A program made the position numbers and the translations under genes. 64,000 bases of DNA from Pectobacterium sp. CFBP8739 (GTDB lineage: Bacteria; Pseudomonadota; Gammaproteobacteria; Enterobacterales; Enterobacteriaceae). Below the pieces are notes generated by a model, which saw only the letters and a list, made by a program, of their open reading frames with translations, made no database searches and was not told the origin of the DNA. The DNA lies in assembly GCF_013449375.1 (NCBI RefSeq), contig NZ_JACDRR010000025.1, forward strand, positions 1 to 64,000, given 5' to 3'. Of the stretch, positions 19,967 through 28,626 are shown piece by piece (the first letter of the stretch is position 1; every line of letters begins with the position of its first letter).

Positions 19967-20608
19967 TTAACCTCGGGTTTGCAAACGCATTTCACGTTCC
20001 ACTTCCGTCAGGGAAGCCAGGAACGCATCACGCTCAAAGACGCGAGTCATGTAGCCTTTCAGCTCTTTCGCGCCCGAACCACTCAGTTCAATGCCTAACT
20101 GCGGCAAACGCCACAGCAGCGGAGCCAAATAGCAATCCACCAGGCTGAACTCTTCGCTCATGAAATAAGGCGCTTCATTGAACACCGGGGCAATGGCCAG
20201 CAGCTCTTCACGCAGTTGCTTACGTGCTGCGTCTGCTTCCTGCGCACTGCCATGAGTAATTTTCTTCAGTAAAGAATACCAGTCGCTCTCAATGCGATGC
20301 ATCATCAGGCGGCTGTTACCGCGCGCCACTGGATAAACAGGCATTAATGGCGGATGGGGAAAACGTTCATCCAGGTACTCCATGATAATGCGTGATTCAT
20401 AGAGCGTCAGTTCGCGATCGACCAGCGTCGGCACGGAACCGTAAGGATTGAGGTCAATAAGATCCTGAGGCAGATTATCCATGTCTACCTGCTCAATCTC
20501 GACACTCACACCTTTTTCCGCCAATACGATGCGCACCTGATGGCTAAAAATGTCGGATGGACCAGAAAACAGCGTCATTACCGAACGTTTGTTGGCAGCG
20601 ACAGCCAT
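19967..20608 (-). CDS. sspA: Stringent starvation protein A, RNA-polymerase-associated SspA
   Basis: GST-fold protein that binds RNA polymerase, lowers H-NS levels and supports acid and stationary-phase survival. The start is ATG 20608 (MAVAANKRSVMTLFS) with GGAGG upstream; the open frame extends 49 codons further without support. 213 aa with an N-terminal thioredoxin-like domain (about 12-90, SGPSDIFSHQVRIVLAEKGV) and a C-terminal helical domain. The surface motif PHPPLMPVYPVARG is conserved. Normally sspA follows rplM-rpsI directly; here about 5.5 kb of accessory DNA separates them. Confidence 0.96.
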   Translation of the reverse strand: MAVAANKRSVMTLFSGPSDIFSHQVRIVLAEKGVSVEIEQVDMDNLPQDLIDLNPYGSVPTLVDRELTLYESRIIMEYLDERFPHPPLMPVYPVARGNSRLMMHRIESDWYSLLKKITHGSAQEADAARKQLREELLAIAPVFNEAPYFMSEEFSLVDCYLAPLLWRLPQLGIELSGSGAKELKGYMTRVFERDAFLASLTEVEREMRLQTRG

Positions 20609-21025
20609 GAAAACCTCCAAGTTTATCGAGAAAATATGGCGAATAACCGCGCAGTCAATAACCTGCAAACCGCTATTCGAAATTCTGCTCGCCAATGTGT
20701 GTAAACATAGCTCGACCCTATCTGGCGTTTTAAACAGCGACGTGATAGGTGGCACACAGGCATAAAATCGGCGAATAGCTTATCAGATTTTGTTCGTTTT
20801 GTGGGGATATAAGCGGATAATCTTATTTAACGAAATGATAAATAAGTATTTTTTTATTAAATACAAATTTTCAGTTGCAATCGAGAAGTCTAAACAACGC
20901 TGCCAGAGAATAATCTATCCCCCGGCATTAGCCTGCGCTGAACCACCAGGTGCCAGGAAGCCGACGAGGGGCATCGGCTTCTAAGTAATCGAAATTAAAG
21001 CACATTGACGCCGTTAAGCCGGCGG
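20609..21025. other. sspA upstream region, left edge of accessory block
   Basis: 417 bp without a gene. It contains the sspA promoter region nearest sspA, an AT-rich stretch (20815-20890), and a hairpin GAAGCCGA / TCGGCTTC (20957-20981) just past the dehydratase stop codon. That hairpin lacks a T run and is at best a weak terminator. A 64-codon open frame at 20790-20984 looks spurious. The join between ancestral sspA upstream DNA and the insert must lie in this stretch but leaves no visible scar. Confidence 0.6.
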
Positions 21026-22276
21026 TTAAGGTCGTGCCGCCGTGCCATCCGGCAAGCGTGCATTCGTCCATGACGGCAATCCACCTTCAACAGGGAATTG
21101 CTTCGCTTTTTGCTCATCGATATCAATCCCTAATCCTGGCTTATCGTTCAGGTACGCGTATCCGCCTTCAATATCTGGGCAGCCGGGGAAAACGTCCCGT
21201 AGCGCTTCATTCATCGGCGTATATTCTTGAATACCCAGATTAGTAATGCTCATATCAATGTGCATATTCGCAACTACGCCGATAGGAGAGATATCCCCCG
21301 GACCATGCCAGGCGGTTCTCACACCATGAAACTCGGCAAGTGTCGCCAGTTTTTTGGCTGGCGTAATCCCACCGATCATACTGATATGGCAGCGAATAAA
21401 ATCAATCAGATGATTGGTTATCAGGTGCTTGTATTCGGCAACATGAACAAACAGTTCTCCCATCGCGATTGGAGTGGATGTTTGTTGGCGCATCACGCTA
21501 AGGAAATCAACATTCTCTGGCGCGACGGGGTCTTCAAGATAAAAGAGCTTGTAATCTTCCAGGGACTTCGCCATTTGCAACGCGGTAACCGGCGATACCC
21601 GCTCATGAACATCATGAATAAATTCAACATCAAACCCAATCTTATTACGCAGATGATCGAAAAATGCCGGAATACTTCTGGCATAAGCATCAGGATCGAA
21701 ATAAATGCCAGGCGTCTTCGTTCTTGGTGAGCGCTTCGGCGTGATGTTGGCTTTATCCAACTGAGTGGCAATCAGTTTGAGGTCTTCCGTCCCGGCTCCA
21801 CCGTACATACCCATCTGACAACGAACATACTGATACCCTTCTTCCATTGCCGCACGGATGTTATCTTCCGCCGCGACCGCATCCGCACCATCGCAATGGC
21901 GATAAAGCGGAATACCGTCACGGCATTTGCCGCCCAGCAATTCATAGACCGGCAGGTTAGCGACTTTACCCTTGATATCCCACAGCGCCATATCGATAGC
22001 CGAGATCGCATTGTTCATCACCGGCCCATTGCGCCAATAGCCGCTCACGACAGCGGACTGCCAGATATCTTCAATACGAGAAGGATCTTTTCCGATCAGG
22101 AAAGGCTTCATGTACTCATTAATGGCCGCTTCAACCGCGAAAATACGTTGGGTGAAGGTTGCACATCCCAAACCGTATAAACCGTCCTGATTGGTTTCGA
22201 CCTTGACGACAACCAGATCAATGCCACCCGGTGCCGTTAGAATCGTCTTTACGTTTGTTATTTTCAGATCACTCAT
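21026..22276 (-). CDS. ManD/RspA-type sugar-acid dehydratase, enolase superfamily
   Basis: Mandelate-racemase-type enolase-superfamily enzyme of the mannonate dehydratase (ManD/RspA) subgroup, which removes water from D-mannonate and/or D-gluconate to give 2-keto-3-deoxygluconate. The start is ATG 22276 with GAGGAG six bases upstream; GTG 22282 is less likely. 416 aa. The barrel shows Mg2+ ligands Asp222 (DVHERVSP), Glu248 (YLEDP) and Glu274 (MGELF), plus His224 and His324 (AWHGPGD) as candidate acid/base residues. Substrate cannot be read from sequence; some family members are weak or act on other sugar acids. It is divergent from the short-chain dehydrogenase gene, and an operator-like site lies 66 bp upstream. 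Confidence 0.88.
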   Translation of the reverse strand: MSDLKITNVKTILTAPGGIDLVVVKVETNQDGLYGLGCATFTQRIFAVEAAINEYMKPFLIGKDPSRIEDIWQSAVVSGYWRNGPVMNNAISAIDMALWDIKGKVANLPVYELLGGKCRDGIPLYRHCDGADAVAAEDNIRAAMEEGYQYVRCQMGMYGGAGTEDLKLIATQLDKANITPKRSPRTKTPGIYFDPDAYARSIPAFFDHLRNKIGFDVEFIHDVHERVSPVTALQMAKSLEDYKLFYLEDPVAPENVDFLSVMRQQTSTPIAMGELFVHVAEYKHLITNHLIDFIRCHISMIGGITPAKKLATLAEFHGVRTAWHGPGDISPIGVVANMHIDMSITNLGIQEYTPMNEALRDVFPGCPDIEGGYAYLNDKPGLGIDIDEQKAKQFPVEGGLPSWTNARLPDGTAARP

Positions 22277-22341
22277 TTTCACTCCTCAACTCAGCGAATT
22301 TACCACACGTTGTACCGCTGTGGACAATACATATTTGTAAG

Positions 22342-22352
22342 TCGTCCTACAA
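22342..22352. promoter_or_regulatory. FadR-type GntR operator, dehydratase side
   Basis: TCGTCCTACAA; its complement TTGTAGGACGA fits the FadR-subfamily consensus TnGTnnnACnA at every fixed position. It lies in an 18-bp element (22339-22356) that recurs at 22570-22587 with two differences, and overlaps an inverted repeat ATTTGTA-N8-TACAAAT (22333-22354). Confidence 0.65.
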
Positions 22353-22572
22353 ATTACGGGTGTTATATCACGCTTTCTTTACAGAGATATTCTGAGGATA
22401 TCATTATGTGATAGAGATCAAACTTCATTATTTAAAAAAATAAAAAACATATTATTCAACTAATTAGATTAATATAAATAGCCATGACTCATAGATGCTG
22501 TGATCTTTGTTGCAAATTTATGAGTGAGATATTGATTTTATCAAGACGAAAATCCAACCTTTAAAAAGACAG

Positions 22573-22583
22573 TCGTCATACAA
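22573..22583. promoter_or_regulatory. FadR-type GntR operator, dehydrogenase side
   Basis: TCGTCATACAA; its complement TTGTATGACGA fits TnGTnnnACnA exactly. It ends 22 bp before the dehydrogenase start codon, so binding would block transcription or initiation there. Second copy of the element at 22342-22352. Confidence 0.65.
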
Positions 22584-22605
22584 ATTAAACGAGTGAGGAA
22601 ACAAC

Positions 22606-23373
22606 ATGTCCGCTTTATTTGATTTAACCGGGAAAACAGCGTTGGTAACAGGTTCTGCACGTGGACTGGGCTTTGCCTACGCTGAGGGCCTTGCGGCTGC
22701 GGGTGCACGGGTCATCCTGAATGATATTCGCGATACACTGCTGGTCGCATCAGTGAATACGCTAACAAGCAAGGGCTACGATGCGCGTGGCGTAGCTTTT
22801 GACGTTACCGATGAACAGGCGATTGAGGAAGCTTTTAGCAAACTGGATGCAGAAGGGATCCATGTTGATATCCTGATCAATAACGCAGGGATTCAGTACC
22901 GCAAACCGATGGTCGAACTGGAGTTGGAAAATTGGCAAAAGGTGATCGACACCAACCTGACCAGCGCATTCTTGGTCTCTCGCACTGCGGCGAAACGGAT
23001 GATTGCACGCAACAGTGGCGGCAAAATCATTAATATCGGTTCACTCACCAGCCAAGCGGCCCGTCCGACCGTCGCCCCATACACAGCAGCAAAAGGTGGC
23101 ATCAAAATGCTCACCTGCTCGATGGCCGCAGAATGGGCACAGTTTAATATCCAGACCAACGCCATTGGACCAGGCTACATTATGACCGACATGAACACGG
23201 CGCTTATCGAAGACAAGCAGTTCGATAGCTGGGTGAAAAGCAGTAACCCTTCTCAGCGTTGGGGGCGTCCTGAAGAGCTAATAGGCACCGCCGTCTTCTT
23301 ATCATCCAAATCATCAGATTATATCAACGGGCAAATTATTTACGTTGATGGCGGTTGGCTCGCAGTGCTGTAA
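22606..23373 (+). CDS. Short-chain dehydrogenase, gluconate 5-dehydrogenase-like
   Basis: Classical short-chain dehydrogenase of 255 aa resembling gluconate 5-dehydrogenase/IdnO enzymes, which interconvert 5-keto-D-gluconate and D-gluconate. Cofactor motif TGSARGLG (15-22), NNAG (92-95), catalytic Ser146, Tyr159 and Lys163 (YTAAKGG), and a PGYIMTDMN substrate loop. Next to a ManD-type dehydratase it would plausibly form the hexonate that the dehydratase uses, but the substrate is inferred. First gene of a plus-strand unit with the carrier gene, which starts 55 bp later. An operator-like site lies immediately upstream. Confidence 0.85.
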   Translation: MSALFDLTGKTALVTGSARGLGFAYAEGLAAAGARVILNDIRDTLLVASVNTLTSKGYDARGVAFDVTDEQAIEEAFSKLDAEGIHVDILINNAGIQYRKPMVELELENWQKVIDTNLTSAFLVSRTAAKRMIARNSGGKIINIGSLTSQAARPTVAPYTAAKGGIKMLTCSMAAEWAQFNIQTNAIGPGYIMTDMNTALIEDKQFDSWVKSSNPSQRWGRPEELIGTAVFLSSKSSDYINGQIIYVDGGWLAVL

Positions 23374-23428
23374 TTTACACCTACTGTCATTCGTTAAGCG
23401 AATGACAGTAATTAAACGGGAAAACATC

Positions 23429-24715
23429 ATGAATCAAAATATACAAAAAAAGTTAGCGCCAATTCGCTGGCGTAAGTTAATTCCACTAGCATTTATTACT
23501 TATAGCCTTGCCTATCTCGATCGTGCTAATTATGGATTTGGCGCAGCTTCTGGTCTGGCTGAGGATCTTAATATCACACCAGGGATTTCCTCACTATTGG
23601 GCGCACTGTTCTTCCTTGGGTATTTTTTCTTTCAGGTGCCAGGTGGTATTTATGCTGAAAAAAGAAGTGCCAAAAAACTTATTTTTTGGAGTTTAATTCT
23701 CTGGGGGATATTAGCAACGGCGACCGGTATGGTCCACGACGTTAAGGTGCTGGCAGTTATTCGCTTCCTGCTTGGCGTGGCTGAAAGTGTCGTGATGCCT
23801 GCTATGCTTGTTTTTTTAAGTCATTGGTTTACTAAGAAAGAAAGGTCAAAAGCCAACACCTTCCTTTTTCTTGGCAACCCCATCACCGTACTTTGGATGT
23901 CAGTTCTGTCAGGCTACCTCGTTGATGCCTTTGGCTGGCGCGGTATGTTTATTATAGAAGGCGTCCCCGCTATTATCTGGGCTGCTATATGGTGGTTTGT
24001 GTTTGTTGACCGTCCCACGGATGCGAAATGGTTAACAGAGCAAGAAAAAGAAGATATTGAAACAGCACTGGCAGCCGAACAAACCAATATTAAAGAAATT
24101 AAAAACTACAGCGAAGCATTTCGCTCCAGAAAAGTCTTATCACTCTCTTTTATACATTTCTTCTGGAATATTGGGATGTATGGTTTCATTATGTGGTTAC
24201 CCTCTATTTTGAAATCAGCATCTGGATTGAGCATCGTAGCAACAGGTTGGCTATCTGCTGCACCCTACTTATTAGCTGTGCCACTTATGTTAGGTGCATC
24301 TTGGTATTCAGATAAATTTCTGAACCGTAAAATCATTGTTCTTCTGTTCTTAGGATTGGGCGCAATCTGCTTTATTGGGTCGTTTACCGTTGGAGCATCC
24401 AATTTCTGGCTCTCGTATGTCTTGCTAATGGTTGCCGGTGGTGCGATGTATACTCCTTACGGACCATTCTTTGCCGCAATACCGGAAATGATCCCGCGTA
24501 ATGTAATGGCTGGTGCGATGGCATTTATCGTAAGCTTTGGTGCTTTAGGTTCATTTGTCGGTTCATGGATTGTCGGTTATCTGAATGGCTTAACAGGTGG
24601 TCCAGGTGCTTCTTATGTCTTTATGGGGGCATCACTGGTTGTAGCTGTGCTACTCACTTCGCTCACCTCATTTAACACTAAAAAATCCACAGCAGTAAAA
24701 GTACAAACTTGTTAA
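23429..24715 (+). CDS. MFS sugar-acid transporter, anion:cation symporter family
   Basis: A 428-residue major facilitator permease of the anion:cation symporter (ACS) family, which takes up hexonates, hexuronates and related acids with protons. The start ATG 23429 (MNQNIQKKLAP) follows GGGAAAAC; the open frame extends back into the dehydrogenase gene without support. About twelve hydrophobic segments, the ACS-type YLDRANYGFGAA at the end of helix 1, GGIYAEKRSAKK in the 2-3 loop, and a central hydrophilic loop (about 195-230). It shares an operon with the dehydrogenase and is followed by a terminator. The sequence looks AT-richer than the flanking core genes. Confidence 0.85.
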   Translation: MNQNIQKKLAPIRWRKLIPLAFITYSLAYLDRANYGFGAASGLAEDLNITPGISSLLGALFFLGYFFFQVPGGIYAEKRSAKKLIFWSLILWGILATATGMVHDVKVLAVIRFLLGVAESVVMPAMLVFLSHWFTKKERSKANTFLFLGNPITVLWMSVLSGYLVDAFGWRGMFIIEGVPAIIWAAIWWFVFVDRPTDAKWLTEQEKEDIETALAAEQTNIKEIKNYSEAFRSRKVLSLSFIHFFWNIGMYGFIMWLPSILKSASGLSIVATGWLSAAPYLLAVPLMLGASWYSDKFLNRKIIVLLFLGLGAICFIGSFTVGASNFWLSYVLLMVAGGAMYTPYGPFFAAIPEMIPRNVMAGAMAFIVSFGALGSFVGSWIVGYLNGLTGGPGASYVFMGASLVVAVLLTSLTSFNTKKSTAVKVQTC

Positions 24716-24721
24716 GATCGG

Positions 24722-24746
24722 GCGCCCGCTTGGGCGCTTTGATTTT
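24722..24746 (+). terminator. Terminator after the MFS carrier gene
   Basis: GCGCCC / GGGCGC stem with GCTT loop followed by TTTGATTTT, seven bases after the carrier stop codon. It separates the catabolic genes from the regulator gene. Confidence 0.75.
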
Positions 24747-24795
24747 AAAAATGATATATTGTGTGGCGTTTCTAAACTGACTGCGGATATCTATA

Positions 24796-25554
24796 TTGAG
24801 CATAAAATCAATTCAAAAACAGAATGTTGTAAATGAAATTTATGATCAGATAAGCGAAAAATTACTGGATGGTAGTTGGGCGCCGGCTAGCCGTTTACCC
24901 TCAGAAGCCGAGCTAGCTACCTCATTTAACGTCAGTCGAGTCAGCGTTCGCAGCGCGGTGCAGCGTTTTCGTGACTTGGGGATTGTTGTGACGCGGCAAG
25001 GCAGCGGCAGTTATGTGAGCGAGAACTTCACGCCTCAGATGTTGAGTAACGATCCCCGCCCAATAATGCATCTGAGCCGCGAAGAATTTCACGATATGAT
25101 GATTTTCCGTCAGACTGTAGAGTTCAAATGCGTGGAACTCGCAGTCATGCACGCCACCGCTGAAGACATTCGCCAGCTAGAAGATGCGCTGAACAGTATG
25201 CTAATCAACAAAGGCGACTACAAAAAGTATTCGGAAGCGGACTACAAGTTTCATCTGGCGATTGTAAGAGCATCGCACAACAGCGTTTTTTACAACGTAA
25301 TGAATTCAATTAAAGACATCTATTACTACTATCTTGAAGAGCTTAACCGTGCGCTCGGTATCACCCTTGAAAGCGTGGAAGCCCATATCAAGGTCTACAT
25401 GGCGATCAAAAATCGTGATGCCAGTACGGCGGTAGAAGTGCTCAATGAAGCAATGTCAGGCAATGTTATTGCCATCGAAAAAATTAAATCAGCAGATACA
25501 GTTGCTATAAAAGATCTGCCAGTTGGAGACTCAACTGGTGAAATAAATCAGTAA
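24796..25554 (+). CDS. GntR-family transcriptional regulator, FadR subfamily
   Basis: A 252-residue regulator with an N-terminal winged helix (residues about 8-75: LPSEAELATSFNVSRVSVRSAVQRFRDLGIVVTRQGSGSYV) and a C-terminal all-helical FCD ligand-binding domain (about 95-225). In the FCD domain Asp and His residues in EADYKFHLAIVRAS and EAHIKVYMAI are candidate metal/ligand contacts. It starts at TTG 24796, as no ATG or GTG lies in frame before the conserved helix. It probably represses the adjacent sugar-acid genes through the two TnGTnnnACnA sites, which is inference from location and consensus. Separately transcribed from the carrier gene, and flanked downstream by an IS remnant. Confidence 0.85.
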   Translation: MSIKSIQKQNVVNEIYDQISEKLLDGSWAPASRLPSEAELATSFNVSRVSVRSAVQRFRDLGIVVTRQGSGSYVSENFTPQMLSNDPRPIMHLSREEFHDMMIFRQTVEFKCVELAVMHATAEDIRQLEDALNSMLINKGDYKKYSEADYKFHLAIVRASHNSVFYNVMNSIKDIYYYYLEELNRALGITLESVEAHIKVYMAIKNRDASTAVEVLNEAMSGNVIAIEKIKSADTVAIKDLPVGDSTGEINQ

Positions 25555-25574
25555 GCAGGCTGCACAGATAAAAG

Positions 25575-26114
25575 GGCTTTGTGGCATTAAACGTCAGTTC
25601 AGGTAATATACTGGTTTTTCAAAATGTTGCCTGGCCATATATTTGATCAAAAAATCCCTTAAACGCCTGCATTATCCGTCCATGTCATTACTCAGTGTGT
25701 TTGCTTGTATAGGGATGATAGCTTGAGCCTCTGCAATTTGAAAAAGATGGCGTCTGAACCAGACCTTTCACCACCATAGACGTCACCTAGGACGCCACTG
25801 GCGTATAGATGAGATCTACATTAAAGTTAAAATACCGATACAAGGCTGGCGGCACTGTCGGCCAAGCGATTGACTTTCAGCTGACGGCGGAACGAGAGAT
25901 TGCAATTGCACTGAGCTTTTTCAGAAAAACCATACGTCATCATGACGGACCGGAAATCGTCACCTTTGATAAGGGTACCGCTAATACAGCAGTTCTGGCC
26001 AGACTCAATAACGACAAAGCAGATGAAGAGACCATTATGCTCAAGCAGCGTAACTACCTGAATAATCGAAAACGTTAAGTTTTACTGACTTGCCACTGCT
26101 AATGCGACAGAGCC
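25575..26114 (+). mobile_element. Decayed IS6-family insertion sequence
   Basis: 540-bp remnant bounded by imperfect 15-bp inverted repeats: GGCTTTGTGGCATTA (25575-25589) and TAATGCGACAGAGCC (26100-26114), whose complement is GGCTCTGTCGCATTA, 13 of 15 matching. These resemble IS6-family ends. Intact IS6 elements are about 800 bp, so roughly a third has been lost. The flanks AGATAAAA and AAATAAAA hint at an 8-bp target duplication, but the A-rich sequence and a one-base offset make this weak. It abuts the rpsI terminator. Confidence 0.75.
25664..26078 (+). pseudogene. IS6-family transposase remnant
   Basis: Fragments of an IS6 transposase in several frames. DSLSLCNLKKMASEPDLS (about 25720-25773) corresponds to the YSLSYRDLEEMM region before the helix-turn-helix. 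WRIDEIYIKVK (from 25799) holds the first catalytic Asp. After a frame change the open frame at 25809-26078 gives GQAIDFQLTAERE, the IRHHDGPEIVTFDKG segment with the second catalytic Asp, and a final YLNNRKR where the conserved YLNN region breaks off. The third catalytic acidic residue and C-terminus are missing, as is much of the N-terminal half. Not functional. Confidence 0.8.
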
Positions 26115-26118
26115 AAAT

Positions 26119-26149
26119 AAAAAACCCGGTGACCAGCACCGGGTTTTTT
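26119..26149 (-). terminator. rplM-rpsI intrinsic terminator
   Basis: 13-bp perfect stem AAAAAACCCGGTG / CACCGGGTTTTTT with loop ACCAG. On the minus strand it ends in six T, 31 bp beyond the rpsI stop codon. It isolates the ribosomal-protein operon from the accessory block. Confidence 0.9.
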
Positions 26150-26179
26150 GCATTGATTTCGCTGCAAAGCAGCCAGAAA

Positions 26180-26575
<396 letters not shown>

Positions 26576-26587
26576 CTATAATCCCGA

Positions 26588-27183
<596 letters not shown>

Positions 27184-27189
27184 ATTATA
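27184..27189 (-). promoter_or_regulatory. -10 element of the rplM-rpsI promoter
   Basis: Perfect TATAAT on the minus strand, followed by a GC-rich start region (CTTGCGACCCC) typical of stringently controlled promoters. The -35 is poor. The implied leader is about 160 nt. Confidence 0.6.
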
Positions 27190-27253
27190 GAGAAGTCATT
27201 CCCAAAGATCGACCTTTTTTCACACGAAAATGACTAAAAAACCGCAGCCTGCA

Positions 27254-28411
27254 TTACGCCAAATGGGGCTGTCGTAAGTATTCTTCACTTTGCATTTCCT
27301 GCAAACGGGATAGACAACGCTGATATTCAAATTTCAGGTGCTCTCCCTGATAAATATCAAACATGGATGCCTGCGCAGAAATAATCAATTTGATGCGGCG
27401 CTCGTAGCACTCATCCACCAGCGCCAGAAAACGGCGGGCCGTGTTTTCTTCCTTCGTTTCCATCACCGTCACATTGTGCAGCAGCATCGTGTGGTAGAGA
27501 CGCGAAAGCGCGATGTAATCATTCTGGCTGCGCGCTTCAGTACACAGCGTGTGGAAATCGACCGCCAGCACCCCCTCACTCACACCAAGTGTCGCCAACG
27601 GGCGATGATTGACTTCCAGCACCGGCCCCGGCGTCTGCCACGGTTTCCCGGTCAGGCGAGTGAACATCTGCTGCATCGCAGCATCCGTCTTTTCATCCAG
27701 CGGAGAAAGATAAAGGTGTGCCTGCGTTAGCGTACGCAGACGATAATCGATACCTGCATCGACATTACGCACTTCACAATGCTGTTTAATCAGCTCAATC
27801 GCTGGAAGAAAACGTGCACGTTGTAATCCATTGCGGTAGAGATCGTCCGGCGGAATATTTGATGTCGCCACCAGCGCAATACCGCGAGCAAACAGCGCAC
27901 GCAGCAGCTCAGCCAACAACATCGCATCGGTAATATCAGAGACGAAGAATTCATCGAAACACAAGACGTCGGTTTCAGCCTTAAAACCATCAGCCACTTT
28001 CTCCAGCGGATTTTCCTGCCCCTGAAACTGATTCAACTCTTCATGCACACGCAGCATAAAACGGTGAAAATGCAGGCGCATCTTGCGTTCAGCCGGCAAG
28101 CTGTGGAAAAACATATCCATCAGCCAGGTTTTACCGCGCCCGACGCCGCCCCACATGTACAGCCCTTGAACTGGAGCTGATTCGCGTTTATTACGCCGCC
28201 CCAGCCAGCTACGCCATTTCCCCACACGGTCAGATGCCCCCGCATCGCCATCAGCAGCGCGTTCACATAACGCCTGATGTATCGCCTCCAGGCGCACAAC
28301 GGTTTGCCGTTGCACCTCGTCCGGCTGATATTCACCAGCGGAAAGCGCCTGCTGATAAAGCGCCAAGGGTGTTGTTTGCTGTTGTGTTGTCTGTGGAATA
28401 ACCATAGCCAT
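27254..28411 (-). CDS. zapE: Cell-division ATPase ZapE
   Basis: AFG1-like AAA-type ATPase that associates with the Z-ring and is needed under anaerobic or high-temperature growth. Walker A GGVGRGKT at residues 88-95, Walker B VLCFDEFFVSDI around 150-160, and a sensor-like LVATSNIPPDDLY. 385 aa (E. coli 375). The start ATG 28411 has AGGGA five bases upstream; ATG 28405 is possible. It lies upstream of rplM on the same strand and is divergent from zapG, the E. coli arrangement. Confidence 0.94.
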   Translation of the reverse strand: MAMVIPQTTQQQTTPLALYQQALSAGEYQPDEVQRQTVVRLEAIHQALCERAADGDAGASDRVGKWRSWLGRRNKRESAPVQGLYMWGGVGRGKTWLMDMFFHSLPAERKMRLHFHRFMLRVHEELNQFQGQENPLEKVADGFKAETDVLCFDEFFVSDITDAMLLAELLRALFARGIALVATSNIPPDDLYRNGLQRARFLPAIELIKQHCEVRNVDAGIDYRLRTLTQAHLYLSPLDEKTDAAMQQMFTRLTGKPWQTPGPVLEVNHRPLATLGVSEGVLAVDFHTLCTEARSQNDYIALSRLYHTMLLHNVTVMETKEENTARRFLALVDECYERRIKLIISAQASMFDIYQGEHLKFEYQRCLSRLQEMQSEEYLRQPHLA

Positions 28412-28626
28412 CGCAATCCCTGAGAAAAAAGTTAGTCGTGTTTTGCTGTGTGTTGCCGTCGATTTAAGCCGTAATCGTCGCAGTTAACAACCTTGATGTC
28501 TGCGGTAGGTCAACATTCCTTTCTGTCATCGAGCATCAGGATTCCACTCAGGCAAGGTTAACGGTTATAGTGACTATTATTAAGTGAAAAACCCTACGGG
28601 ACAACGACGTCAAAATAGGAGCGATT

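Larger units (their letters stand above)
22277..22605. promoter_or_regulatory. Divergent control region of the sugar-acid block
   Basis: 329 bp, strongly AT-rich, between the divergent dehydratase and dehydrogenase genes. It carries two copies of an operator-like element, one near each start codon (see separate entries), and no gene. The layout suggests that one regulator controls both transcription units. Confidence 0.75.
20760..26117. other. Accessory sugar-acid block between sspA and rpsI
   Basis: A dehydratase, short-chain dehydrogenase, MFS carrier and GntR regulator plus a decayed IS6-family element lie between sspA and the rpsI terminator. In E. coli and most relatives rpsI is followed closely by sspA. 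The MFS and regulator genes appear more AT-rich than the neighbouring ribosomal and ssp genes. The right edge is set by the IS inverted repeat at 26100-26114; the left edge is only approximate. Confidence 0.75.

Noticed and set aside
20957-20981. Strong terminator after the ManD-type gene
   Set aside because: Good 8-bp stem but no T run on the relevant strand.
20790-20984. 64-codon plus-strand frame between sspA and the dehydratase gene
   Set aside because: Lys/Phe/Ile-rich translation of AT-rich DNA, no start signal, likely spurious.
25809-26078. Intact small gene of 89 codons
   Set aside because: It is the out-of-phase middle part of a broken IS6-family transposase, not an independent gene.
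25567-26122. Clear 8-bp target-site duplication around the IS remnant
   Set aside because: The best match (AGATAAAA/AAATAAAA) needs a one-base offset in A-rich DNA, so it cannot be distinguished from chance.
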